A stretch of DNA of 25,561 nt from SIAJ01 sp036266155 (GTDB taxonomy: Bacteria; Planctomycetota; Planctomycetia; Gemmatales; Gemmataceae). Made by a program: the position numbers and the translations under genes. Under the pieces are notes generated by a model. The model worked only from the letters and a program-made list of their open reading frames with translations. It had not been told where the DNA came from and searched no databases. The DNA lies in the NCBI GenBank assembly GCA_036266155.1, contig DATANR010000390.1:1-25561 (forward strand), written 5' to 3'. This document shows positions 15,481-22,720 of this stretch, piece by piece (positions within the stretch are counted from its first letter, which is position 1; each line of letters starts with the position of its first letter).

Positions 15481-16011
15481 CTACTTCTTGCGGACCAGCT
15501 TCATCGTGCCACAATGATCTTCGGCCGGTTTGCCGCCGACCCAGGCGACGCCGTCAAGTTGAATGTGATCGGCATCAATGAACTTGAGCGTGGCCTCGTG
15601 CATGTGCATGTCCTTGCTCACGTCGAGGTTCGTTCCGCCAGCGAACGCCCAGTGGATCGTGTTCGGCGACGATTTCGGGTCGGCCTTCATGCGCGGCTGG
15701 TTGCCCAAGGCGCAATAGTGTGTCATGATCAGGTCGGGGCCGTCGAGGTGATAGACGGAGACCATTTCCATCGGCTCGCCGGGGAAGGTGGTCTCATGCA
15801 CGGCTGAACCGGCGGCGGTGACCTTGATGACCGACACAATCTTGTCCGTCGGTTTGCCGTCCTTGTCAGCCTCGACCCACGTTCCCGCGAGCGCCTTCAG
15901 CTTCTCGAAGCCGGCATTGGCGGGTGTGGCCTTGGTCGGCGGGTCGCCGGCGCGAACGCCAATCGTGAGGGCAAGGAGCGTCAAACTGCTGGCAATCAAT
16001 CTCTTCGTCAT
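15481..16011 (-). CDS. Secreted DUF1579-like protein
   Basis: The 176-residue precursor starts MTKRLIASSLTLLALTIGVRA, a clear signal peptide. The mature region begins FEKLKALAGTWVEADKDGKP and continues with beta-rich segments (VIKVTAAGSAVHETTF, VSVYHLDGPDLIMTHYC, MHEATLKFID). This resembles the DUF1579/lipocalin-like proteins of unknown role often seen in planctomycetes. The ATG at 16011 has GGAG 6 nt upstream, so the earlier in-frame ATG at 16056 is not used. It begins 72 bp after the VOC protein and has no ECF-type promoter of its own, so it is probably co-transcribed with that gene. Confidence 0.75.
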   Translation of the reverse strand: MTKRLIASSLTLLALTIGVRAGDPPTKATPANAGFEKLKALAGTWVEADKDGKPTDKIVSVIKVTAAGSAVHETTFPGEPMEMVSVYHLDGPDLIMTHYCALGNQPRMKADPKSSPNTIHWAFAGGTNLDVSKDMHMHEATLKFIDADHIQLDGVAWVGGKPAEDHCGTMKLVRKK

Positions 16012-16083
16012 ATCGGACTCCAAAAGGGGATTGGGGCGAATGAGTGGGTTTCGCAATTCGGGACGATTCTCGAAGTCAAATCG

Positions 16084-16512
16084 TCAAGCCGGCTGTCCGG
16101 GCACCATGACCATCCAGCCCAGGCCGAAACGATCGGTCACCATTCCATAGCAGGGCGACCAGAACGTCTTGCAAAGCGGCATCTGCACGCTGCCGCCGCC
16201 GGCCAGGGCGTCGAAGATTTTGTGGGCGTCCGACTCGGCTGGTACCGTGAGCGCGAGGCGGAACCCGTCAAACTTCGACTTGTCGTCGCAACCGTCGGAC
16301 ATCATGAGGGCGATGCCGCGGACCTTGATCGACGCATGCATGACCTTCTTCTCGAACCCGGTCTGCAACATGCCGGGCGGGGTCGGTTCCGGGCTCTCGT
16401 TGAAGCGCATCAGCATTTCGACTTCCGCGCCGAGGGCCGTGCGATAGAAGTTAATGGCCTCTTCGCAGCGGCCCCCGAAGAACAGGTAGGGTGTGATGTT
16501 GGTGCCAGTCAT
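16084..16512 (-). CDS. PhnB-like VOC (glyoxalase/bleomycin-resistance fold) protein
   Basis: The 142-residue cytoplasmic protein begins TPYLFFGGRCEEAINFYRTALGAEV and ends YGMVTDRFGLGWMVMVPG, both diagnostic of the PhnB-like branch of the vicinal-oxygen-chelate superfamily. The central part carries FNESPEPTPPGM, HASIKVRGIALMMSDG and GFRLALTV. These proteins are commonly encoded beside ECF sigma factors and DGPF proteins; their substrate is unknown. GGAGAGG lies just before the ATG at 16512. An ECF42-like promoter sits at 16556-16582, so the gene can be expressed independently of the DGPF gene upstream. Confidence 0.9.
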   Translation of the reverse strand: MTGTNITPYLFFGGRCEEAINFYRTALGAEVEMLMRFNESPEPTPPGMLQTGFEKKVMHASIKVRGIALMMSDGCDDKSKFDGFRLALTVPAESDAHKIFDALAGGGSVQMPLCKTFWSPCYGMVTDRFGLGWMVMVPGQPA

Positions 16513-16555
16513 GACCTCTCCGTTTCGTTCGTTAGGTTTGGTTCGTTTTCTAGTG

Positions 16556-16582
16556 GTCGAATAATCGATCCGAAAATCGACA
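16556..16582 (-). promoter_or_regulatory. Candidate ECF42-type promoter of the VOC gene
   Basis: On the minus strand TGTCGA (16577-16582) is followed after exactly 17 bp by CGAC (16556-16559). The CGAC box lies 43 bp from the start codon. The same pair with the same 17-bp spacing precedes the DGPF gene. From memory, TGTCGA with CGA(T)C is the motif reported for the ECF42 group. Confidence 0.7.
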
Positions 16583-16586
16583 TGAA

Positions 16587-17345
16587 TTACAAATTTCCAA
16601 GAGAACTACGTAACGCCGACAAATCGAAGAGCGGCCGAACTTCGACAGCGCCGAAACGGGCGCCGGGTTGCCGAGCGCCAGCGGCGATGGCCGCAGCGCG
16701 GGACTCGGCAAGGAACAAGTAGAAGCCGCCCAGCACCTCATGTGTCTCGGCGAATGGTCCGTCGGTGATGATCCGCTTGCCATCGCGCACGCGAACGCAA
16801 GTGGCCGTCGCGGGCGGGTGCAGCGGCGAAGCGTCCAGGTATCGGCCATTGCGCTGCAGATCATGGGCGAGGGCTCGGGCCTCGGTCCGAGCTTCTTGTT
16901 GGGCAACCGGACCCGCCTCATTCCATCGGGCTTCGTTGTGGCAGCAAAGAAGCATGTAGGGCGTTTCGGTTGCGTTCTCTGGAAGCGGCTGGGCCTCCGG
17001 CAGGCCTTCCATGGCGAGCACCGGCCGAATCTCGACGGTCCCCTTCTTGGCTGGCGGCAAGCGACACGCGACGGCAATCGCTTCATCGAGATCGGTCAAG
17101 TCAAGCAGATAGAAACCACCGAGTTGTTCGGTCGTTTCGGCATAGGGGCCGTCGGTAACCAGCGGGCGGCCATCACGCACACGAATGGTCGCCGCGGTCG
17201 CCACCGATTGAAGCGGTGCCGACGCGACGTATTTGCCTTGGGCTGCCAGCTGCTGACCAATGCCAATCGATTCGATCATACAAGCGTTGCGCTCGTCTTC
17301 GGTCCAGGAATTCTCGGCTCCGTAGATGAGAAACATGTATTTCAT
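16587..17345 (-). CDS. Tandem DGPF (YCII-related) protein
   Basis: The 252-residue protein contains two YCII/DGPF domains in one chain. The first (about 1-115) begins MKYMFLIYG and has TDGPYAETTEQLGGFYLL with D65-G66-P67. The second (about 128-240) begins TPYMLLCCHNE and has TDGPFAETHEVLGGFYLF with D195-G196-P197. Both also end in EIRPV/EVRPL. Typical members are single domains of about 120 residues. DGPF proteins are the characteristic partners of ECF42 sigma factors and are their likely targets; their biochemistry is poorly known. The sigma gene ends 134 bp upstream, and an ECF42-like promoter at 17386-17412 precedes the start. No signal peptide is present. Confidence 0.9.
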   Translation of the reverse strand: MKYMFLIYGAENSWTEDERNACMIESIGIGQQLAAQGKYVASAPLQSVATAATIRVRDGRPLVTDGPYAETTEQLGGFYLLDLTDLDEAIAVACRLPPAKKGTVEIRPVLAMEGLPEAQPLPENATETPYMLLCCHNEARWNEAGPVAQQEARTEARALAHDLQRNGRYLDASPLHPPATATCVRVRDGKRIITDGPFAETHEVLGGFYLFLAESRAAAIAAGARQPGARFGAVEVRPLFDLSALRSSLGNL

Positions 17346-17385
17346 GGGGTCTCCAGGCTCGTTTCGCGGTTGCTTTCATTCGGTA

Positions 17386-17412
17386 GTCGAACGGCACATG
17401 CCCGGATCGACA
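17386..17412 (-). promoter_or_regulatory. Candidate ECF42-type promoter of the DGPF gene
   Basis: On the minus strand TGTCGA (17407-17412), a 17-bp spacer and CGAC (17386-17389) lie 40 bp from the ATG at 17345. The architecture is identical to the site before the VOC gene, with an unrelated spacer sequence. Confidence 0.7.
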
Positions 17413-17479
17413 CGCTATCGATATTTTTTTCCGCTTCTTGGTGACTTGTCGAGCAATGTGAACAAAAACAATCGCCGAA

Positions 17480-18727
17480 TCATTTGAGCTGTGCCAGCCG
17501 CCTGGTCAGGAAACGTCGTTCTGGTTCCTGCTGCGTGAGCGACAAGGCACGCTCGTAAGCCTGCCTCGCCTCGCTGGAGTTCCCCAGCCGGCGAAAAAGA
17601 TCGGCTCGAGCCGCGTGCGCGAGATGATAGTCGGCCAGTTCGCCGTGGCCGAGAATGCCATCAATAATCTGAATGCCGGCCGCAGGTCCGTCGCGCATCG
17701 CGATCGCGACGGCACGATTCAGTTCGACGACCGGCGACGGGTTGATGGCGAGTAAAGCGTCGTAGAGAGCCGCGATCTGTCGCCAATCGGTCGCGGCAGC
17801 CGTTGGTGCCCCAGCATGAACGGCGGCGATTGCCGCCTGCAACGCGTACGCCCCGACTGGGCCGACGCTGATCGCCCGCTGGACCAATGACTGGCCTTCC
17901 GTAATCAAGTCCGCATTCCAGATCGACCGATCCTGATCCTCGAGCAAGATCAGGTCGCCCTCCGGCGTGGAGCGAGCGGTGCGCCGCGATTCTTGCAGAA
18001 GCATCAACGCCAGCAGGCCGATCGCTTCCGCATCCGGTAGCAGTTCGACCAACAGTCGGCCCAGACGGATGGCCTCCCCCGACAGATCAGCTCGGGTGAG
18101 CATGGCACCCGAGGTGGCGGAATAACCCTCGTTGAAGACGAGATAGACAACGGCCAAGACCGACCCCAACCGTTCCGGAAGTTCTGCCGCGCCCGGGACC
18201 ACGAAGGGAATTCCGGCATCGCGGATCTTGGCCTTGCCGCGAACGATGCGCTGGGCCATGGTCGCCGGCGCCGTCAGGAAAGCCCCGGCAATCTCTTCCG
18301 TCGTCAGCCCGCACACCTCGCGCAGGGTCAGCGGGATTTGCACGCTGCGCTCGATCGCCGGGTGACAACAGGCAAACACGAGCCGGAGACGATCGTCCTC
18401 AATCTCTCGATCGGCACGAACCGCATTGGCCTCGGCGATCTCGGCCAACCGTCCAGCCAGTCCCGGCTGCAAGTTGTTGAATTGGCCGCGACGACGGAGG
18501 GCATCCACGGCCTTGAAACGGCCGGTAGAGACAAGCCAGGCCCGCGGGTTGTCGGGGACGCCGTCGCGTTCCCAACGATCGAGCGCGGCTGCAAAGGCCT
18601 CGTGCATGACCTCCTCGGCGAGGTCGAAATCGCGCACCAGCCGAACGAGCGACGCGAAGACACGCCGGGACTCGGTCCGATAGATGTCGTCTATCCGCGT
18701 TCGAATGTCGGTGGGTCTGCGTAGCAT
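17480..18727 (-). CDS. ECF42-like sigma factor with long C-terminal extension
   Basis: The 415-residue protein has an N-terminal ECF core. Sigma-2 lies at about 10-80 (RVFASLVRLVRDFDLAEEVMHEAFAAALDRW, NPRAWLVSTGRFKAVDALRRR), and sigma-4 at about 110-165 (LTLREVCGLTTEEIAGAFLTAPATMAQRIVRGKAKIR). The remaining 240 residues match the DUF6596/TPR-like extension of ECF41/42-type factors (YLVFNEGYSA..., ALLAINPSPVVELNRAVA, and a final RADLFRRLGNSSEARQAYERAL repeat). In this class the extension takes over the regulatory role of an anti-sigma factor. I chose the ATG at 18727 because it gives the normal N-terminus; the ATG at 18820 is in frame but adds 31 atypical residues. Neither has a good ribosome-binding site. 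No TGTCGA site precedes it, so autoregulation is not evident. Confidence 0.93.
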   Translation of the reverse strand: MLRRPTDIRTRIDDIYRTESRRVFASLVRLVRDFDLAEEVMHEAFAAALDRWERDGVPDNPRAWLVSTGRFKAVDALRRRGQFNNLQPGLAGRLAEIAEANAVRADREIEDDRLRLVFACCHPAIERSVQIPLTLREVCGLTTEEIAGAFLTAPATMAQRIVRGKAKIRDAGIPFVVPGAAELPERLGSVLAVVYLVFNEGYSATSGAMLTRADLSGEAIRLGRLLVELLPDAEAIGLLALMLLQESRRTARSTPEGDLILLEDQDRSIWNADLITEGQSLVQRAISVGPVGAYALQAAIAAVHAGAPTAAATDWRQIAALYDALLAINPSPVVELNRAVAIAMRDGPAAGIQIIDGILGHGELADYHLAHAARADLFRRLGNSSEARQAYERALSLTQQEPERRFLTRRLAQLK

Positions 18728-19012
18728 GAGAGATGAATAGTCTCTGTTCGCACAGTTCAACAGGTCAGTTGTTGTCAAAGGATACACGTCCACCTGCAAG
18801 AGCGGCACATTCGCCGACATGAGTGATTAGGCTCTGACGAGAAGCAAAGATACTGGACGGCCCGCCGGCGGGGCGTGTTTCTGGCAATCTCAGTTGCCGC
18901 AATCTAGAATAGGCCGCACATCTTAAGGGTCGTTGGTCGTTAGCGAGCGGGCGCCTGGCTGCCAATCACAGCAGTCGTGTATGGGAAGTTTTGACACCGG
19001 ACCGAGAGCGTC
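18728..19012. promoter_or_regulatory. Divergent intergenic region between sigma factor and sensor kinase
   Basis: This 285-bp region has no supported gene. It must contain both divergent promoters. TTGACA occurs on the minus strand at 18773-18778, but the hexamer 17 bp further on (CTGTGC) is a poor -10, so I do not call a promoter. A short dyad GGCAA-N6-TTGCC occurs near 18883-18898. Confidence 0.4.
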
Positions 19013-22000
19013 ATGGCTCAGCGCCGCCCTACGATTCTTCCGTTATTGACCGCCGCGCCGGTCGTGCTGCTGCCGATTGGAATTGCTGCTCTCTACTTGT
19101 GGGGATCGGCGAATTCGCACGAATCGGCGGACCTGCTGCTGATTGCTAATTTCATATTCACGACGCTCGTTTCATTGTTTATTGGGTTGCTGGCGGGTCG
19201 CAGTTTCCTGCTCAGCGGCCGACTGCCGTTGCTGGCAGTCTGTTTGGGCATGATCGTCTGGGGAATATCGGCGTTGGTGGCCGCCACGGGCGAGCATGTG
19301 GGCAATTACAACCTCACCATCCACAATCTGGGCGTCCTCACCTCGGGCCTATGCCATTTCAGTGGCGCGATTAGCGCTCGCACGCAAGGCGAACGCGGCG
19401 TACGAGCGCCCGGCGCCTGGCTTGGCCTTGGGATTGCCACAAGTTTGGGGGCGGTCGGCGTGATCTGGATGGGCACGCTGGAAGGTTGGCTGCCGCCGTT
19501 CTACATCGAAGGCCAGGGTGCAACACCGCTGCGCACCTTCGTGTTAAGCGCATCGATCCTGCTGTTTATCGTGGCCGCCGCCTTGACCGGAGCACGCTAC
19601 CGTGTCTCCGAATGGCGCTTCCTCTTCTGGTATGCCCTTGGCCTGGCGCTGATTGCGATCGGTGCGGCCGGGCTAATCCTGCAACCCACACACGGAAGTT
19701 GGCTCGGCTGGGTCGCTCGGCTGACGCAGTACCTTGGCGGCATCTACATGCTCGTCGGTACGGTCAATGCCATGCATGAATCGGGCGCTTGGCAGTTCTC
19801 GCTGGAACGCCGACTGCAACTTTCCGAGCAGGCCCAGCACGATCAGGCCGAGCTGATTCGCTACGTCAATGACAACACCAGCGAACTGATCTTCATGAAG
19901 GACCGAGCCGGCCGCCTGACTTATGCCAATGCCGCCACATTGCGTTTGCTCGGTCGAGAAACGTTGCCGCCCGGCACAAATGACCTGGAACTATTTCGCG
20001 TGGCCGCGGAACATGCCGCCATTACCGACAACGACCGCCATGTGATGGAGACCGGCAAGGTGCTCGAGGCCGAGGAGCCGTTCACCGGCGCCGACGGCCA
20101 AAAGCGGATCTTCCTTTCGACCAAGAGTCCCTTGCGCGACGCGACCGGGCAGGTCGTCGGCGTCATCGGCGTGAGCCGCGATATTACCGATCGCAAACGT
20201 ACGGACCAACGCGTACGCGGCGATCTGCAAGCGATGAAACTGCTTCGGGACATTGGACAACTCTGTTCGCGCGCCGATAGCAATTTGAAGGATTGTCTGG
20301 CGGCAACCCTGGACGCGGCGATTCTGTTTGCCGACGCGGACAAGGGGAACGTGCAGGTCCTCCAAGTCGATCGCGACGTCCTGGAGATCAGCGTTTACCG
20401 TGGGTTCACGGAATCGTTTCTCAAGTTCTTTGGCCGCGTCAGGTCCGGCGAATTCGCCGTCTGTGGCGCTGCGTTCCAGGAACAGAATCGCATTGTCGTT
20501 GAGGACGTCACGCGGAGCGAATTATTTCGCGGCCAGCCTGCATTGCAGGTCCTGTTGGGCGAGGGTGTCCGTGCCGTGCAGTCGACGCCCTTGGTCAGCA
20601 GCACGGGCAAGGTGCTGGGGATGATTTCCACGCATTGGGCACGGCCTACAAAACCGGATCAACGCGCGCTCGGTCTGATCGACTTGTTGGCTCGTCAGGC
20701 CGCGGACTTGCTGGAGCGACAAAACGCCGAGCAGGCGCTGCGCGCGAGCGAACAGCGGCTCGACCTGGCGCTCAATGCCGCGGCGATGGGTGTTTGGCAA
20801 TGGGACTTCGCGACCAATGCCCTCACGTGGGATCAGCGGACGTATGCGATTTTCGGAGTCGATACAGCCGCATTTCATCCGTCGCTCGCGGCGCTCGAGC
20901 AGATGATCGACCCGCAGGACAACGCCGAAGCTCGTCGGCTCTTCGAGGAAGCTTGTCGCGGCAATGGTCGTTATCAACTACGCTTCAGGATAAGCCGTCC
21001 GGACGGCGCCGAGCGGTGGCTGCACAACGACATCCTCATTCTGCGTGACGATCGGGGAACACCGCGGCGTGTCGTTGGAACAGTACAAGACATTACGGGA
21101 GCGGTGGAGGCCGAGGAGGCGCTGCGCGATCGTGCCGGGCAATTGCGCTTCGTCACCGACAACGCACCGGTGATGCTGGTCCATTGCGACGCGCGCGGGC
21201 GCTATTTGTTTGTGAACGAGCCGTACGCGCGGCGTTTTGGTCGGCGTCCGGAAGACTGCGTTGGCAAACAGATTCTCGAAGTTGTTGGCAAACAGGCGTT
21301 CGCCTCCATTCAGCCGTTCATCGACGCTGCTCTCCGCGGCCAACGCGTGGAGACCGAGCAGTTGGTCCATTTCGATTACGGCGACCATTGGATGCACTGG
21401 GTCTATGTGCCACAGCGCGACGAATATGGCGTCGTGACGGGATTCGTGGCGGTCATTCAGGACATCTCGGCGCGCAAGCAAGCTGAGGATGATCTGCGTC
21501 ACGCCAAAGAGGCCGCCGAGGCTGCCAGCGCGGCACTACGCGACGCTGACCGACGCAAGGACGAATTTCTCGCGACCTTGGCTCACGAGCTGCGCAATCC
21601 GCTGGCGCCCATTCGGAATGGCCTGGCCATCTTGAGCCAATCCACCGGCGACCCGGCGAAGTTCGAGCAAGCGACCAGCATGATGGGCCGGCAACTGCAA
21701 CAAATGGTCCGACTGATTGACGACCTCCTCGACATGAGTCGCGTGAGCCGGGGCAAGTTGGAGCTTCGATTCGAGCGCGTTGAACTCGCGTCCGTCATCC
21801 GCCACGCGGTGGAAAGTTGTCGGCCACTGGTCGAGAGCGGTCGCCACGAACTCACCGTGGAGTTGCCGGCCGAACCCGTTTGGCTGAACGCTGATTCGGT
21901 CCGGCTGACGCAGGTCGTCGGCAACTTGATCAACAACGCCTGCAAGTTCACGCAGGACGGCGGACAGATTCAACTGACTGCCGAACGTCAGGGCAGCGAC

Positions 22001-22657
22001 GTGGTAGTCGCGGTCAAGGACAACGGCATCGGTATCCCGGACGACAAGATCGATGCCATCTTTGAATTGTTTACCCAGGTCGACCGCACTCTGGAAAAGT
22101 CCCAGGGCGGCCTCGGCATTGGCTTGACGCTGGTGAAGCAGCTTGTCGAAATGCACGGCGGCAGCATCGCGGCCCAGAGCGAAGGACCAGGAAAAGGGAC
22201 GGAGTTCCTTGTGCGGCTGCCCGTCGCGGTCGACGAGGCGCCGACTCACGCCGTGAACCCGACCGACATGAAGGTGTCGGGACGACGCGTCCTGGTAGTC
22301 GATGACAATCGCGATAGTGCGGAAAGCCTTGGCATGTTGTTGAAGATGATGGGCAATGAGGTCTTCATGGCACATGATGGACAAGAAGCGGTCGAGACCG
22401 CGGCACGCGTCGAGCCGGACGCGATCGTTCTCGACATCGGCTTGCCCAAGCTCAATGGCTACGAAGCATGTCGACGCATTCGCCAGCAGGCAGGCGGCGC
22501 GGAGATGACCATCATCGCCGTCACCGGCTGGGGCCAAGATGACGACCGGCGCAAGTCGCGCGAAGCCGGGTTCAACGGGCACCTGGTGAAGCCTGTCGAT
22601 CCGTCAGCCCTTTTGAAGTTTTTGTCTCCGGCGACCGCTGTCGTCGAGAGTCTGTAG
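19013..22657 (+). CDS. Membrane hybrid sensor histidine kinase with PAS, GAF and receiver domains
   Basis: The 1214-residue protein starts with about 250 residues containing seven or eight hydrophobic helices, probably a MASE-like membrane sensor. PAS1 follows at about 285-400 (FMKDRAGRLTYANAATLRLLGRE), a GAF domain at about 405-575, PAS2 at about 577-700 (MGVWQWDFATNALTWDQRTY) and PAS3 at about 706-830. The HisKA helix has H858 in LATLAHELRNPLAPIRNG. The ATPase domain shows NLINNACKFT, VKDNGIGIP and GGLGIGLTLVKQLVEMHGG. The C-terminal receiver has VLVVDDNRDS, the phospho-acceptor D1141 in IVLDIGLPKLNGYE, and K in HLVKPVDP. No DNA-binding output is fused, so a phosphotransfer partner elsewhere is likely. 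It is divergent from the ECF sigma gene and 63 bp ahead of the arylsulfatase. The ligand is unknown. Confidence 0.94.
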   Translation: MAQRRPTILPLLTAAPVVLLPIGIAALYLWGSANSHESADLLLIANFIFTTLVSLFIGLLAGRSFLLSGRLPLLAVCLGMIVWGISALVAATGEHVGNYNLTIHNLGVLTSGLCHFSGAISARTQGERGVRAPGAWLGLGIATSLGAVGVIWMGTLEGWLPPFYIEGQGATPLRTFVLSASILLFIVAAALTGARYRVSEWRFLFWYALGLALIAIGAAGLILQPTHGSWLGWVARLTQYLGGIYMLVGTVNAMHESGAWQFSLERRLQLSEQAQHDQAELIRYVNDNTSELIFMKDRAGRLTYANAATLRLLGRETLPPGTNDLELFRVAAEHAAITDNDRHVMETGKVLEAEEPFTGADGQKRIFLSTKSPLRDATGQVVGVIGVSRDITDRKRTDQRVRGDLQAMKLLRDIGQLCSRADSNLKDCLAATLDAAILFADADKGNVQVLQVDRDVLEISVYRGFTESFLKFFGRVRSGEFAVCGAAFQEQNRIVVEDVTRSELFRGQPALQVLLGEGVRAVQSTPLVSSTGKVLGMISTHWARPTKPDQRALGLIDLLARQAADLLERQNAEQALRASEQRLDLALNAAAMGVWQWDFATNALTWDQRTYAIFGVDTAAFHPSLAALEQMIDPQDNAEARRLFEEACRGNGRYQLRFRISRPDGAERWLHNDILILRDDRGTPRRVVGTVQDITGAVEAEEALRDRAGQLRFVTDNAPVMLVHCDARGRYLFVNEPYARRFGRRPEDCVGKQILEVVGKQAFASIQPFIDAALRGQRVETEQLVHFDYGDHWMHWVYVPQRDEYGVVTGFVAVIQDISARKQAEDDLRHAKEAAEAASAALRDADRRKDEFLATLAHELRNPLAPIRNGLAILSQSTGDPAKFEQATSMMGRQLQQMVRLIDDLLDMSRVSRGKLELRFERVELASVIRHAVESCRPLVESGRHELTVELPAEPVWLNADSVRLTQVVGNLINNACKFTQDGGQIQLTAERQGSDVVVAVKDNGIGIPDDKIDAIFELFTQVDRTLEKSQGGLGIGLTLVKQLVEMHGGSIAAQSEGPGKGTEFLVRLPVAVDEAPTHAVNPTDMKVSGRRVLVVDDNRDSAESLGMLLKMMGNEVFMAHDGQEAVETAARVEPDAIVLDIGLPKLNGYEACRRIRQQAGGAEMTIIAVTGWGQDDDRRKSREAGFNGHLVKPVDPSALLKFLSPATAVVESL

Positions 22658-22707
22658 ACTGGCCCCATCACTTCATGCCCATCGTTTGATCTGGTGCCCC
22701 ATACATC

Positions 22708-22712
22708 AGGAG
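22708..22712 (+). promoter_or_regulatory. Ribosome-binding site of the arylsulfatase
   Basis: AGGAG lies 8 nt before the ATG at 22721. It selects this start over the in-frame GTG at 22694. Confidence 0.75.
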
Positions 22713-22720
22713 TTTGCGTC

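Noticed and set aside
18875..18900. Possible second sigma-54 site (CTGGCAA...TTGCC) before the sensor kinase
   Set aside because: The gap between GG and GC is 11 bp instead of the required 10, so it is not called.
18765..18965. 66-residue minus-strand frame in the sigma/kinase intergenic region
   Set aside because: No ribosome-binding site and low-information Arg-rich sequence; it overlaps the likely promoters.
21536..22582. 348-residue minus-strand frame inside the sensor kinase
   Set aside because: It is antisense to the kinase and receiver domains, whose catalytic motifs are all intact.
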